A DNA stretch of 64,000 nt from Pseudomonas tensinigenes (GTDB lineage: Bacteria > Pseudomonadota > Gammaproteobacteria > Pseudomonadales > Pseudomonadaceae), in contig NZ_CP077089.1 of the NCBI RefSeq assembly GCF_014268445.2, positions 6,242,001-6,306,000 on the forward strand. The letters are read 5' to 3'. The position numbers were made by a program, and so were the translations under genes. This document shows positions 1 through 9,570 of the stretch, piece after piece (position 1 is the first letter of the stretch; the number at the start of each line of letters is the position of its first letter). The notes below the pieces were generated by a model. That model was not told the origin of the DNA, did no database searches, and saw only the letters and a program-made list of their open reading frames with translations.

Positions 1-14
1 AAGAGGAATCCCTG

Positions 15-809
15 ATGCGTGTAGCCCTTTACCAATGTCCACCGCTGCCACTGGACCCCGCCGCCAACCTGCAACGCTTGCATCAACTGGCGATGGAGGC
101 CAAGGGCGCCGACCTGTTGGTGCTGCCGGAGATGTTCATGACCGGCTACAACATCGGCGCAGAAGCGGTCAGCACCTTGGCCGAGGTCTACAACGGTGAA
201 TGGGCGCAGCAGATCGGGCGGATCGCCAAAGCCGCAGGTTTAGCGATTGTTTACGGCTATCCGGAGCGCACTGCCGAAGGGCAGATTTACAACGCCGTGC
301 AGTTGATCGATTCGCACGGCGAGCGCCTGTGCAATTACCGCAAGACGCATCTGTTTGGTGATCTGGATCGCTCGATGTTCAGCCCCGGCAATGATGATTT
401 TCCCATCGTCGAACTCAACGGCTGGAAGCTCGGTTTCCTGATCTGTTACGACCTGGAGTTTCCGGAAAACACCCGCCGTCTGGCACTCGCCGGCGCCGAG
501 CTGATTCTGGTGCCGACGGCGAACATGATTCCGTTCGATTTCGTCGCTGACGTCACCGTGCGTTCCCGCGCTTTCGAAAACCAGTGCTACGTGGCCTACG
601 CCAACTATTGCGGCAGCGAAGGCGAGATCCACTATTGCGGGCAAAGCAGCATCGCTGCACCGGACGGCAGCCGCATCGCCCAGGCCGGTCTCGACGAAGC
701 GCTGATCGTCGGTGAACTGGATCGGCAGTTGATGCTCGACTCGCGCGCGGCCAATCGCTACCTCAGCGACCGCCGTCCGGAGCTTTACGGCGCGCTCAAC
801 CAGCGCTAA
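15..809 (+). CDS. carbon-nitrogen hydrolase (nitrilase superfamily)
   Basis: 264-aa cytosolic hydrolase of the nitrilase superfamily, which cleaves C-N bonds of amides or carbamoyl compounds through a Glu-Lys-Cys triad. The triad is visible: E39 in LPEMFMTGY, K110 in YRKTHLFGD and C144 in LICYDLEFPE. An AGAGGAAT Shine-Dalgarno lies just before the ATG, at the window edge. It is 32 bases upstream of pqqF on the same strand, a place where Pseudomonas PQQ clusters often carry such a gene. The substrate cannot be read from sequence; a role in PQQ synthesis is only suggested by position. Confidence 0.88.
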   Translation: MRVALYQCPPLPLDPAANLQRLHQLAMEAKGADLLVLPEMFMTGYNIGAEAVSTLAEVYNGEWAQQIGRIAKAAGLAIVYGYPERTAEGQIYNAVQLIDSHGERLCNYRKTHLFGDLDRSMFSPGNDDFPIVELNGWKLGFLICYDLEFPENTRRLALAGAELILVPTANMIPFDFVADVTVRSRAFENQCYVAYANYCGSEGEIHYCGQSSIAAPDGSRIAQAGLDEALIVGELDRQLMLDSRAANRYLSDRRPELYGALNQR

Positions 810-841
810 TCCGCTAGCATTGGCACTTCACTGTTCTGGAA

Positions 842-3262
842 GTGCCCATGCCTGCGCCGACTCACCCCCGCCCCCACACCGAAACCCTGGCCAATGGCTT
901 GCGCGTGACCCTGCGTCATGTGCCCGGCCTGAAGCGCAGCGCCGCTGCACTACGCGTGGCCGCCGGTAGCCATGACGTGCCATTGGCGTGGCCGGGGCTG
1001 GCGCATTTTCTCGAGCATTTGTTGTTTCTCGGCACCGAGCGTTTTCCTGCGGGCGAAGGACTGATGGCCTACGTGCGAGGCCATGGCGGGCAAGTGAATG
1101 CCAGCACGCGAGAACGTACCACCGACTTTTTCTTTGAGCTGCCGACACAAGCGTTCAGCGCTGGATTGGAGCGTCTGTCAGACATGCTCGCCAATCCGCG
1201 TATGAATCTGGACGATCAGTTGCGGGAACGGGAAGTGTTGCAGGCGGAATTTGTCGCCTGGTCGCAGGATCCTGCGGCTCAGCAGCAGTTTGCGTTGTAT
1301 GAAGGTTTACCGGCAGAGCATCCGTTGCGCGGGTTTCACGCGGGGAATCGGGACAGTCTCAGAGTGGAGGATCCGGCGTTTCAGCAGGCGTTGAACGATT
1401 TCCACCAACAGTTTTATCAGACCGGGCAAATGACCTTGAGTCTGGCGGGGCCGCAAAGTCTTGAAGAACTAAAAGCGCTGGCTGAGCATTTCGCGTCTAT
1501 GTTGCCGGTTGGGGATAAAGTTGCGCAGGTCATGCCCCTGCCGCTGGCGGTGAAAAGTTATCAACAGGTCGGTAAACAGCGCGGCAACCTGATGTTCGCC
1601 TTCGATACCGTGCCTGAATCGTCCGGCGAGGCTTTGGCGTTTCTCTGTCATTGGTTGAACAGCGGCAAACCCGGCGGATTGCTGGCGCATTTGCAGCAGC
1701 AGAATCTCGCCGATGGTTTGAACGCAGTGCCGGTTTATCACTTTGCCGGACAAGCGTTACTGCATCTGGAATTCACTGCTCCATCCGAATCGTTGACGGC
1801 CATTCGCGAACATCTGCGCGATTGGCTGAGTTTCTTTGCCCAGCAGGATTGGGCGCCACTGCGCGAGGAATACGCCGCCCTGCTTCAACGTCAGCAGCAA
1901 GTCAGTGGCGCGCTGCAACTGGCGCGGCTCGACAGTGAGCAGTTGGAACACGGTTTGGCCGATTCCGGCGTTGCAGCCCTCAGGCAGATCCTCGGCGACA
2001 TCGGCACTGTGGATAACTTCAGCGAGCACTGGCACCTGCCCGCTGCCAATCCATTCCTGCGCGCCAGCGAACCTCTGGCCAATGCCGGGCTGATTCGCGG
2101 CCAGACCAGCGCCCACCGTGGCCTGCGCACGTTTGCTCAGGATCGCTCACGCGGGCGCCGCGAACGCTCGCCGATGCAGTTCAGCCAGGCATTGACGGAC
2201 AGCGGCGATGAAGGCGCGATCTACCTGCGTTGGTACATGGAAGCTGCAGCCACCGCTGATCTGCACTCAAGATTGCAACGCAGTCTTCGGCAAACGCAGC
2301 AGGACGCGCGCGAAGCCGGGGTGGAGTTGACTTTCAACGCCAGCGTCACGCAATGGCTCCTGAAGCTCACCGGTTTTCAGGAATCGATGCCCAGCATCCT
2401 TGAGCACGCGCTGAAAAATCTGACGCAAGTTGACGCGAATTCCCCACGTAGTGAGTCGGAAACGCCGCTGATCCCCCTTCGCCAGCTGCTTAAGGCGTTG
2501 CCGGAACATGTTCTGCAATCTGCCAAAACCGGCGACGACGCCAAACACCTGTGGACAACTTCGCGCTGGGACGGCCTCGCCTTGGGTCTGAATCAACAGA
2601 CACAGTCAGCCATGGGCCTGGCCCTTAGCCGCATTCCCGGGATCCCGGACAATCAGTTGCCAGCAACTGAGGCGATCGCAGTGCAAAAACACTGGAGCCA
2701 CATCGATACCGCATCCAGCGAACACGCCTTGCTGCTGTGCTGCCCGACCGCCAATCGTGACATCGCCGACGAAGCCGCATGGCGCCTGCTCGCGCAGCTT
2801 TGCCAGACACCGTTCTATCAGCGTTTGCGAGTCGAGTTGCAATTGGGCTACGCGGTATTCAGTGCGCTGCGCCAGATCCAGGGTCAAACCGCCCTCCTGT
2901 TCGGTGTGCAATCGCCAAGTGCCAAACCTGCGGAGTTGCTCGAGCACATTCAACAGTTTCTCAACGGCATTCCCGCGCTGATCGAACAGCTTGATGACGT
3001 CGGCCTCAGCCAACACCGGCAAAAGCTCGCCGATCAATTCGACGACGCCACCCTGGCCGGCAAAGAGGCGGCCGAATTGCTCTGGCAGGCCAAACTCGCT
3101 GGCCACTCGTCGGATTATCTTGAGCAACTGATCGTTGCCATCGGCCTACTGGATCGCAAGACACTGCTCAGCGCTGCACAGCGCTTGATCAACGCAGAAG
3201 GTGGCTGGCTCTGCCTCGCCAGCGATCCAGTGCCGCAAACCCCATGGCAAGCGGCAAATTGA
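842..3262 (+). CDS. pqqF: PQQ biosynthesis M16-type zinc protease PqqF
   Basis: Insulinase-like (M16) metalloprotease of about 800 aa that trims the modified PqqA peptide during pyrroloquinoline quinone formation. The inverted zinc motif HFLEH is at residues 55-59 with the distal glutamate in VLQAEF (E136), followed by a long second M16 half. The open frame begins at a GTG (842), with an ATG two codons later (848) that is an equally good start. It lies directly upstream of pqqA, the arrangement typical of fluorescent pseudomonads. A weak hairpin (3297-3317) follows the stop. Confidence 0.92.
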   Translation: MPMPAPTHPRPHTETLANGLRVTLRHVPGLKRSAAALRVAAGSHDVPLAWPGLAHFLEHLLFLGTERFPAGEGLMAYVRGHGGQVNASTRERTTDFFFELPTQAFSAGLERLSDMLANPRMNLDDQLREREVLQAEFVAWSQDPAAQQQFALYEGLPAEHPLRGFHAGNRDSLRVEDPAFQQALNDFHQQFYQTGQMTLSLAGPQSLEELKALAEHFASMLPVGDKVAQVMPLPLAVKSYQQVGKQRGNLMFAFDTVPESSGEALAFLCHWLNSGKPGGLLAHLQQQNLADGLNAVPVYHFAGQALLHLEFTAPSESLTAIREHLRDWLSFFAQQDWAPLREEYAALLQRQQQVSGALQLARLDSEQLEHGLADSGVAALRQILGDIGTVDNFSEHWHLPAANPFLRASEPLANAGLIRGQTSAHRGLRTFAQDRSRGRRERSPMQFSQALTDSGDEGAIYLRWYMEAAATADLHSRLQRSLRQTQQDAREAGVELTFNASVTQWLLKLTGFQESMPSILEHALKNLTQVDANSPRSESETPLIPLRQLLKALPEHVLQSAKTGDDAKHLWTTSRWDGLALGLNQQTQSAMGLALSRIPGIPDNQLPATEAIAVQKHWSHIDTASSEHALLLCCPTANRDIADEAAWRLLAQLCQTPFYQRLRVELQLGYAVFSALRQIQGQTALLFGVQSPSAKPAELLEHIQQFLNGIPALIEQLDDVGLSQHRQKLADQFDDATLAGKEAAELLWQAKLAGHSSDYLEQLIVAIGLLDRKTLLSAAQRLINAEGGWLCLASDPVPQTPWQAAN

Positions 3263-3296
3263 TCATTACCTAGGCTGCAAGGAGCTTTCTCAAAGA

Positions 3297-3325
3297 TTCA
3301 CGGGCAAACCCGGTGAAATTTTGAG
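3297..3325 (+). terminator. weak hairpin after pqqF
   Basis: TTCAC-GGG pairs with CCC-(G)-GTGAA around a CAAA loop and is followed by ATTTT. The stem has one bulged G, so it is a weak candidate terminator separating pqqF from the pqqA promoter region. Confidence 0.35.
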
Positions 3326-3418
3326 TAACATAGCAGCCTAACTATTTGGAACATCTCTGCGCTGCCGTGGACTATAACTATGGACAGCGCTATCCCACCC
3401 ACCCTGAGGAGACACACC

Positions 3419-3493
3419 ATGTCCTGGACAAAACCTGCTTACACTGACCTGCGTATCGGCTTCGAAGTCACCATGTACTTCGCCAGCCGCTGA
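3419..3493 (+). CDS. pqqA: PQQ precursor peptide PqqA
   Basis: A 24-aa peptide, the substrate from which PQQ is built. It ends ...[10 protein letters not shown], with the conserved Glu16 and Tyr20 (spacing E-x3-Y) that PqqE cross-links and that become the PQQ carbon skeleton. GAGGAG lies eight bases before the ATG. It sits alone between pqqF and pqqB and is followed by a strong intrinsic terminator, so most transcripts should end after it, giving excess precursor relative to the enzymes. A TATAAC -10-like hexamer occurs at 3373 but no convincing -35 was found. Confidence 0.97.
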
Positions 3494-3520
3494 GTTCTGC
3501 TTACGTAGAATTGCAGTGCA

Positions 3521-3550
3521 ACGCCTCGGCTCGCCGGGGCGTTTTATTTT
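3521..3550 (+). terminator. attenuator/terminator between pqqA and pqqB
   Basis: A nine-base-pair stem (ACGCCTCGG with CCGGGGCGT, one G-T pair) closes a CTCG loop and is followed by TTTTATTTT. It is a textbook intrinsic terminator. Because pqqBCDE continue on the same strand only 25 bases later, it should act as a partial terminator that sets the pqqA to pqqBCDE ratio. Confidence 0.85.
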
Positions 3551-3574
3551 CCGCGTTGAAATGATGGAGTGTTC

Positions 3575-4486
3575 ATGTTCGTCCAGATTCTGGGTTCGGC
3601 CGCTGGTGGCGGTTTTCCGCAGTGGAACTGCAACTGCGTCAACTGTGCAGGTTTTCGCGACGGCAGCCTGAATGCCAAGGCCCGCACCCAATCGTCCATC
3701 GCGATCTCCGATGACGGCGTGAACTGGGTGCTGTGCAACGCCTCGCCGGACATCCGCGCGCAGCTGCAAAGCTTCGCCCCGATGCAACCGGGCCGCGCCC
3801 TGCGTGACACTGGCATCAGCGCGATCATTCTGATGGACAGCCAGATCGACCACACCACCGGCCTGCTCAGCCTGCGCGAAGGCTGCCCGCATCAGGTCTG
3901 GTGCACGGACATGGTTCATGAAGATCTGAGCACCGGTTTCCCGCTGTTCAAGATGCTCACGCACTGGAATGGCGGGCTGGACTGGAACCGCATCGAACTC
4001 GACCAGAGCTTCACCGTGGCCGCATGCCCGAACCTGCGCTTCACCCCGCTGCCGTTGCGCAGCGCCGCGCCGCCGTACTCGCCGCACCGCTTCGATCCGC
4101 ATCCGGGCGACAACATTGGCTTGATCGTTGAAGACCTGAACACCGGCGGCAAATTGTTCTATGCGCCGGGGCTGGGCAAGGTCGATGCGCCGTTGCTGGA
4201 AATCATGGCGGGCAGCGATTGCCTGCTGGTCGACGGCACGATGTGGGATGACGATGAAATGCAGCGCCGTGGTGTCGGTACCCGCACCGGTCGCGAGATG
4301 GGCCATCTGGCACAGAACGGACCTGGCGGCATGCTCGAAGTGCTGGAGCAGTTGCCTGAGCAGCGCAAGGTGCTTATCCATATCAACAACACCAACCCGA
4401 TTCTCGATGAAGATTCGCCGGAGCGTGCCGAACTGGCGCGGCGTAATGTTGAAGTGGCGTTCGATGGCATGAGTATTGTGTTGTAA
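3575..4486 (+). CDS. pqqB: PQQ biosynthesis protein PqqB
   Basis: 303-aa metallo-beta-lactamase-fold protein of PQQ synthesis, an iron-dependent oxygenase proposed to hydroxylate the tyrosine-derived part of the processed di-amino-acid intermediate. The N-terminal [18 protein letters not shown] and the CNCxxC zinc knuckle are diagnostic. The start is ATG 3575, five bases after GGAG; a GTG two codons upstream is less likely because it overlaps the Shine-Dalgarno. Separated from pqqC by 142 bases holding a REP doublet. Confidence 0.96.
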   Translation: MFVQILGSAAGGGFPQWNCNCVNCAGFRDGSLNAKARTQSSIAISDDGVNWVLCNASPDIRAQLQSFAPMQPGRALRDTGISAIILMDSQIDHTTGLLSLREGCPHQVWCTDMVHEDLSTGFPLFKMLTHWNGGLDWNRIELDQSFTVAACPNLRFTPLPLRSAAPPYSPHRFDPHPGDNIGLIVEDLNTGGKLFYAPGLGKVDAPLLEIMAGSDCLLVDGTMWDDDEMQRRGVGTRTGREMGHLAQNGPGGMLEVLEQLPEQRKVLIHINNTNPILDEDSPERAELARRNVEVAFDGMSIVL

Positions 4487-4511
4487 GCCGTAGATACCGA
4501 TGCGCGGCCCT

Positions 4512-4575
4512 TCGCGAGCAGGCTCGCTCCCACATTTGGAGTGCGATCAACCTGTGGGAGCGAGCCTGCTCGCGA
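4512..4575. repeat. REP doublet (REPIN) between pqqB and pqqC
   Basis: Two inverted copies of the fluorescens REP core (TCGCGAGCAGG...CCCAC and GTGGGAG...CTCGCGA), 20 bases apart, forming a long hairpin inside the pqq operon. Confidence 0.92.
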
Positions 4576-4628
4576 AGAGGCCAGTGCAAACAGAAAAGAT
4601 TTCTAGGGTTGTTCCCCGGAGAACAAAC

Positions 4629-5381
4629 ATGACTGACACGCCAATGTCCCCCGCCGAATTCGAAGCGGCCCTGCGCGCCAAGGGCGCCTACTACCACATC
4701 TACCACCCTTACCACGTGGCAATGTACGAGGGCCGCGCCACTCGCGAACAGATTCAGGGCTGGGTCGCCAACCGCTTCTACTATCAGGTGAACATCCCCC
4801 TGAAAGACGCGGCGATTCTCGCCAATTGCCCCGATCGGGAAATTCGCCGCGAGTGGATTCAGCGCCTGCTCGACCACGACGGCGCCCCCGGCGAAGATGG
4901 CGGTATCGAAGCCTGGCTGCGCCTTGGCCAAGCGGTCGGTCTCGACCCGGACCAACTGCGTTCCCAGGAGCTGGTGCTGCCCGGAGTACGTTTCGCCGTC
5001 GACGCCTACGTCAACTTCGCCCGCCGCGCCAGTTGGCAGGAAGCCGCCAGCAGCTCGTTGACCGAACTGTTCGCGCCGCAGATCCACCAGTCGCGCCTCG
5101 ACAGCTGGCCGCAGCATTACCCGTGGATCGACCCGGCCGGTTACGAATACTTCCGCACCCGCCTCGGTCAGGCGCGGCGTGATGTCGAGCATGGTCTGGC
5201 GATCACGCTTGAGCACTACAAGACGCGTGAAGGCCAGGAGCGCATGCTGGAAATTCTCCAGTTCAAACTGGACATTCTTTGGAGCATGCTCGATGCCATG
5301 AGCATGGCCTACGAACTGAACCGCCCGCCGTATCACAGCGTCACCGAACAACGCGTCTGGCATAAAGGAATCACCTTATGA
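4629..5381 (+). CDS. pqqC: pyrroloquinoline-quinone synthase PqqC
   Basis: 250-aa cofactorless oxidase that performs the last step of PQQ synthesis, an eight-electron ring-closing oxidation of AHQQ using O2. Length and sequence fit the all-helical PqqC/TenA-like fold, with the conserved [15 protein letters not shown] and ANRFYYQ segments near the N-terminus. ATG 4629 follows CGGAGAAC; an upstream extension would run through the REP and is rejected. The stop overlaps the pqqD start by four bases, implying translational coupling. Confidence 0.97.
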   Translation: MTDTPMSPAEFEAALRAKGAYYHIYHPYHVAMYEGRATREQIQGWVANRFYYQVNIPLKDAAILANCPDREIRREWIQRLLDHDGAPGEDGGIEAWLRLGQAVGLDPDQLRSQELVLPGVRFAVDAYVNFARRASWQEAASSSLTELFAPQIHQSRLDSWPQHYPWIDPAGYEYFRTRLGQARRDVEHGLAITLEHYKTREGQERMLEILQFKLDILWSMLDAMSMAYELNRPPYHSVTEQRVWHKGITL

Positions 5382-5653
5382 GTTTCGACCGCAGCAAAGT
5401 CCCGACCTGGCGTCCCGGCTACCGCTTCCAGTACGAACCGGCACAAAAAGGTCATGTGCTGCTTTATCCGGAAGGCATGATCAAGCTCAATGAATCTGCC
5501 GCGCTGATCGGCGGTTTGATTGACGGTCAAAGCGATGTCGCGGCGATCATTGCCAAACTCGATGAGCAGTTCCCCGGCGTGCCTGAGCTCGGTGACGACA
5601 TCGAGCAATTCATGGAGGTTGCCCGTGCGCAGCACTGGATCGAACTTGCCTGA
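5378..5653 (+). CDS. pqqD: PqqA-binding chaperone PqqD
   Basis: 91-aa RRE-type peptide-binding protein that presents PqqA to the radical SAM enzyme PqqE. It has the family's winged-helix length and pattern ([35 protein letters not shown]). ATGA overlap with pqqC, and its 3' end overlaps the pqqE start by 29 bases, so the C-D-E block is tightly coupled. Confidence 0.96.
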   Translation: MSFDRSKVPTWRPGYRFQYEPAQKGHVLLYPEGMIKLNESAALIGGLIDGQSDVAAIIAKLDEQFPGVPELGDDIEQFMEVARAQHWIELA

Positions 5654-6785
5654 TCTGCCGCCCAAGCCTGAAGTCGGCCTGCCGCTGTGGCTGCTCGCCG
5701 AGCTGACCTACCGTTGCCCTCTGCAATGCCCGTACTGCTCCAATCCACTGGATTTCGCCGAGCAGGGCAAAGAGCTGAGCACCGAGCAGTGGATCAAGGT
5801 GTTCCGCGAGGCGCGGGAGATGGGCGCGGCGCAACTGGGCTTTTCCGGCGGCGAGCCGCTGGTGCGTCAGGATCTCGCCGAGCTGATTCATGAAGCACGG
5901 CAGTTGGGTTTCTACACCAACCTGATCACCTCTGGCATCGGCCTGACCGAGCAGAAAATCAGCGACTTCAAGAAGGCCGGGCTCGATCACATCCAGATCA
6001 GTTTTCAGGCCAGCGATGAGCAAGTGAACAACCTGCTGGCCGGCTCGAAAAAGGCTTTCGCGCAGAAGCTGGAAATGGCTCGGGCGGTGAAGGCCCACGG
6101 CTATCCGATGGTGCTGAACTTCGTCACCCATCGGCACAACATCGACAAGATCGACCGCATCATCGAGCTGTGCATTGCGCTCGAAGCCGACTTCGTTGAA
6201 CTCGCCACCTGCCAGTTCTACGGTTGGGCGCAGCTCAATCGTGTCGGCCTGTTGCCAACCAAAGAGCAACTGGTGCGTGCCGAACGCATCACCAACGAAT
6301 ACCGCGCCAAGCTGGAAGCCGAAGGGCATCCATGCAAACTGATTTTCGTCACTCCGGATTACTACGAAGAACGTCCGAAAGCCTGCATGAACGGCTGGGG
6401 CAGCATCTTTCTGACGGTCACCCCGGACGGCACCGCCCTGCCCTGCCACGGCGCCCGACAGCTGCCGGTGCAGTTTCCCAATGTGCGCGATCACAGCATG
6501 CAGCACATCTGGTACGACTCGTTCGGCTTCAACCGCTTTCGCGGTTACGACTGGATGCCCGAGCCGTGCCGCTCCTGCGATGAGAAAGAAAAAGACTTCG
6601 GCGGCTGCCGCTGTCAGGCGTTCATGCTCACCGGCGACGCGAGCAATGCTGACCCTGTGTGCAGCAAATCCGAACATCACGGCGTGATTCTCAAGGCCCG
6701 CGAAGAAGCCGAGACCGCCACTCAAACCATCGAACAATTGGCCTTCCGCAATGAACGAAACTCGCGCCTCATCGCCAAGGGCTGA
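5625..6785 (+). CDS. pqqE: PqqA radical SAM glutamate-tyrosine cross-linking enzyme PqqE
   Basis: 386-aa SPASM-type radical SAM enzyme that forms the Glu-Tyr carbon-carbon bond in PqqA. The [4Fe-4S] motif CPLQCPYC places cysteines at 31, 35 and 38, and the C-terminal SPASM region has the auxiliary-cluster cysteines ([30 protein letters not shown]). The start is GTG 5625, six bases after GGAGG and inside pqqD; longer upstream frames lack homology. Its end overlaps the following peptidase gene by 35 bases. Confidence 0.95.
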   Translation: MRSTGSNLPDLPPKPEVGLPLWLLAELTYRCPLQCPYCSNPLDFAEQGKELSTEQWIKVFREAREMGAAQLGFSGGEPLVRQDLAELIHEARQLGFYTNLITSGIGLTEQKISDFKKAGLDHIQISFQASDEQVNNLLAGSKKAFAQKLEMARAVKAHGYPMVLNFVTHRHNIDKIDRIIELCIALEADFVELATCQFYGWAQLNRVGLLPTKEQLVRAERITNEYRAKLEAEGHPCKLIFVTPDYYEERPKACMNGWGSIFLTVTPDGTALPCHGARQLPVQFPNVRDHSMQHIWYDSFGFNRFRGYDWMPEPCRSCDEKEKDFGGCRCQAFMLTGDASNADPVCSKSEHHGVILKAREEAETATQTIEQLAFRNERNSRLIAKG

Positions 6786-8562
6786 GCCATTCAGCGCTTC
6801 GCAAGCCGTCGCTGCCGGCATGGATTTCGCCGAACTGCAGCTCGGCGCCAATGGTTTGTTCTGGAATGAATACCGCCCGGAAGATGCCGCGTGCCGGATC
6901 TGGCATTGGCGCGATGGCGTGGCGAAATGTCTGACGCCGGATGGCTTCAGTGTGCGCAGTCGGGTGTACGAATATGGCGGTGGCGCGTTTTGTCTGACGC
7001 CGGATGGGGTGGTTTTTGTCGCTGAGGCGGATCAGCAGTTGTATCGGCAGAGGCTCGGTGGCGAGCCGGAAGCATTGACCTCGGGCGAGTGCCGTTATGG
7101 CGATCTGCATTTTGCTTTCGGCCAAGTGCTGGCGGTCGAAGAACAGCAAGATCAGCATCGGCTGGTGGCAATCGATCTGGCTAACGGTGGGCGGCATTTA
7201 TTGGCTGAAGGCGCGGATTTTTATGCGGCGCCAATCCTTAGTGTGGATGGCCAGCGTTTGGCCTGGATCGAGTGGAGTCGGCCGCATCAGCCGTGGACGT
7301 CGACCCGGTTGATGGTGGCTGAGCGTTCGACCAATAGCGCTTTTGGTTCGCCGCGATGCGTTGCCGGCGCCGAGTTTGAAGAGTCCATCCAACAACCGCG
7401 ATTCGATGCCGACAATCGCCTTTATTGCCTGACCGATCGTGGTGGATTCTGGCAGCCGTGGGCTGAGACTTCCGACGGTTTGGAGCCATTACCTGCTGCG
7501 CAAGCCGATCACGCGCCAGCACCGTGGCAACTGGGCGGCTGCACTTGGTTGCCTGTTGAAAATTCGGTTTTAGCCAGTTGGAGTGAAGGTGGTTTCGGGC
7601 GTCTGACGCTTGGCAATGACGATTTCACTGGCGACTACAGCCGCCTCCGGCATTTGGCTTTGGATGCGCAATTTATCTACTGCATTGCCGCCTCGCCGAT
7701 CAGTCCTTCGGCGGTCATCGCCATTGATCGAGCGACGCGTGAAGTGAACGTGCTGGCCGGTGGCGTAGCGCCCCTGCCTGCCGAACGCATCAGCCGTCCG
7801 CAAACCCTGCGCTACCCAAGTGGTTCGGGCGAAGCACACGGATTCTTTTATCCAGCCATGAGCGGCGAGACGAAACCACCGCTGGTGGTGTTCATCCACG
7901 GCGGCCCGACATCAGCCTGCTACCCGATGCTCGACCCGCGCATCCAGTACTGGACGCAACGCGGCTTCGCCGTCGCTGATCTCAACTATCGCGGCAGCAG
8001 TGGTTATGGCCGCGAATATCGACAGGCCTTGCATCTGAGCTGGGGTGAAGTGGACGTCGAGGATGCTTGTGCGGTGGTCGCGTATCTCGCCGAACAAGGC
8101 TTGATCGACGGTGAACGCGCATTCATTCGTGGCGGCAGCGCAGGCGGCTACACCACATTATGTGCGCTGGCGTTCAAACAGGTTTTCCGCGCCGGAGCGA
8201 GCTTGTACGGCGTCAGCGACCCGGTTGCGTTGGCTCGGGCAACGCACAAATTCGAGGGTGATTATCTGGACTGGCTGATCGGTGATCCCGAGCAAGACGC
8301 CGAACGCTACGCCGCCCGCACGCCGTTGTTGCACGCAAACAAAATACGCGTACCGGTGATCTTCTTTCAGGGAGAACTGGACGCCGTGGTTGTACCGCAA
8401 CAAACCCGCGACATGGTCACGGCGCTGGAGCAGAACGGCATCGCGGTCGAAGCGCATTACTACCCCGACGAACGCCACGGCTTCCGCCGCGCCGCCAATC
8501 AGGCGCATGCACTGGAGCAGGAGTGGAAATTCTATCGGCGGGTCATGGGGTTGGCGGACTGA
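6751..8562 (+). CDS. S9 prolyl-oligopeptidase family peptidase of the PQQ cluster
   Basis: 603-aa two-domain serine peptidase: an N-terminal seven-bladed propeller (about 1-350) and a C-terminal alpha/beta hydrolase with nucleophile GGSAGGY (Ser near 463), Asp in GELDAVV and His in DERHGFRR. It overlaps the pqqE end, so it is translationally coupled to the PQQ operon. Genes of this type at this place have been called pqqM or pqqH in pseudomonads. Trimming PqqA-derived peptide is a reasonable but unproven role. Confidence 0.88.
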   Translation: MNETRASSPRAEPFSASQAVAAGMDFAELQLGANGLFWNEYRPEDAACRIWHWRDGVAKCLTPDGFSVRSRVYEYGGGAFCLTPDGVVFVAEADQQLYRQRLGGEPEALTSGECRYGDLHFAFGQVLAVEEQQDQHRLVAIDLANGGRHLLAEGADFYAAPILSVDGQRLAWIEWSRPHQPWTSTRLMVAERSTNSAFGSPRCVAGAEFEESIQQPRFDADNRLYCLTDRGGFWQPWAETSDGLEPLPAAQADHAPAPWQLGGCTWLPVENSVLASWSEGGFGRLTLGNDDFTGDYSRLRHLALDAQFIYCIAASPISPSAVIAIDRATREVNVLAGGVAPLPAERISRPQTLRYPSGSGEAHGFFYPAMSGETKPPLVVFIHGGPTSACYPMLDPRIQYWTQRGFAVADLNYRGSSGYGREYRQALHLSWGEVDVEDACAVVAYLAEQGLIDGERAFIRGGSAGGYTTLCALAFKQVFRAGASLYGVSDPVALARATHKFEGDYLDWLIGDPEQDAERYAARTPLLHANKIRVPVIFFQGELDAVVVPQQTRDMVTALEQNGIAVEAHYYPDERHGFRRAANQAHALEQEWKFYRRVMGLAD

Positions 8563-8595
8563 TCAGGGCGCCCCGTTGAAATCGCGCAGCCCCAT

Positions 8596-8686
8596 TCGCG
8601 AGCAGGCTCGCTCCCACATTGGACCTGTGTTGTTCACAAATCCCCTGTCGTTCACAAATCCCCTGTGGGAGCGAGCCTGCTCGCGA
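8596..8686. repeat. REP doublet with an internal 18-bp tandem duplication
   Basis: Inverted REP cores at 8596-8617 and 8665-8686. The loop holds GTTCACAAATCCCCTGT twice in direct succession (8632-8649 and 8650-8667), so this hairpin has a longer loop than its sisters. Confidence 0.9.
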
Positions 8687-8712
8687 AAGCTATCTACTTG
8701 GCGCCGCAGTAC

Positions 8713-8871
8713 TCAGCGCTTGGCGATGATGTACACCGCATGCACGATCCCCGGAATATAACCGCACAACGTCAGCAGAATGTTCAACCAGAACGCCCCG
8801 CCAAAACCGACCTGCAGAAACACGCCCAGTGGTGGCAACAGAATAGCGATGATGATGCGAATGAAATCCAT
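8713..8871 (-). CDS. Pmp3/YqaE family small membrane protein
   Basis: A 52-aa hydrophobic protein (MDFIRIIIAILLPPLGVFLQ..., ending HAVYIIAKR) with two membrane segments and the ILLPPLGVFLQVG signature of the YqaE/Pmp3 (UPF0057) family, small inner-membrane proteins linked to ion and stress homeostasis. AGGAG lies eight bases before the ATG. It is monocistronic, on the strand opposite to pqq. A small gene at this place in other PQQ clusters may have been given a pqq letter, but nothing here ties it to the cofactor. Confidence 0.85.
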   Translation of the reverse strand: MDFIRIIIAILLPPLGVFLQVGFGGAFWLNILLTLCGYIPGIVHAVYIIAKR

Positions 8872-8981
8872 GGGGCAGCTCCTGTATGGGGGGTTGGCTC
8901 ACTTGAGCCATACAAGCTAATCGACCTGCGCCGTTCGTCAGGGTTCAGTGCTAATCACGGTGTCGGTATCAAACTGATAGC

Positions 8982-9302
8982 TCAGCCAAGAATTTGCAGT
9001 CCGTGCTTCTGCACGATGCTCAGTAACTTCAGCGCCATTCCGCTGGGGTGTTTGTCTCCCGACTCCCATTGTTTGACTGTCGACGCGCTCGTGTTCAAGT
9101 AGCGAGCGAATACCGGCTGGCTAACGTTATTGCGTTCGCGCAGAGCCTTGATCTGTTCCGCCGGGATCGCTTCAGGAATCGTTGCCAGACACGACTCATC
9201 AAACTCCCGCATTGTTGCCTTGCTGATTGCGCCGACAGCCAGTAGAGCGCTGGCTGATTCGTGTATCGATCCAAAAACTTCACTTTTGAATTTCTTACTC
9301 AT
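8982..9302 (-). CDS. XRE-type HTH antitoxin/transcriptional regulator
   Basis: 106-aa DNA-binding protein with a C-terminal helix-turn-helix (EQIKALRERNNVSQPVFARYLNTSASTVKQWESG) and an N-terminal MSKKFKSEVFGSIHESA segment, the layout of NadS/HigA-like antitoxins. Start chosen at ATG 9302, five codons inside the longest frame, because it overlaps the stop of the toxin remnant just upstream as intact pairs do. In some P. fluorescens PQQ loci a DNA-binding gene here is counted as a pqq gene; autoregulation is the safer prediction. Confidence 0.85.
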   Translation of the reverse strand: MSKKFKSEVFGSIHESASALLAVGAISKATMREFDESCLATIPEAIPAEQIKALRERNNVSQPVFARYLNTSASTVKQWESGDKHPSGMALKLLSIVQKHGLQILG

Positions 9303-9420
9303 GAAATATCTCCACAAACTCCTTCATTGCCAACAAATCCCGGATCTGCTCCTCGGTAAGCTGAGCATAGGCTTTGGCTAACTTTCGTAAATCCTTCAAT
9401 TCAGATGTCGCAGGGACCTC
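9295..9420 (-). pseudogene. C-terminal remnant of a RelE/HigB-like toxin
   Basis: In the frame that overlaps the antitoxin start (ATGAGTAA), about 41 codons read SELKDLRKLAKAYAQLTEEQ...EFVEIFHE, which resembles the C-terminus of RelE/HigB-type toxins that pair with NadS-like antitoxins. An in-frame TAG precedes it at 9421-9423 and no N-terminal toxin half is visible upstream. I infer an inactivated toxin with its antitoxin retained; the family assignment is from pattern only. Confidence 0.6.
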
Positions 9421-9482
9421 CTAAAAAACCATTCGTACGACGAACTCTCAAGCTCTAAACACCATTTGCAAAACCCGGCCAC

Positions 9483-9523
9483 AAAAAAAACGCCCCACGC
9501 CAAAAGAATCAGGCGTGGGGCGT
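9483..9523 (-). terminator. intrinsic terminator of the aminotransferase gene
   Basis: A perfect 12-bp stem (ACGCCCCACGCC with GGCGTGGGGCGT, 10-base loop) followed on the minus strand by eight T residues, 48 bases past the stop of the aminotransferase gene. Confidence 0.92.
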
Positions 9524-9570
9524 GCGTTATACCGCGAGACGGTTCTGGAAATCGGGTAGGAAACTTCAGC

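Noticed and set aside
3346-3360. sigma-54 promoter before pqqA (TTGGAACATCTCTGC)
   Set aside because: The GG and GC elements are nine bases apart rather than the required ten.
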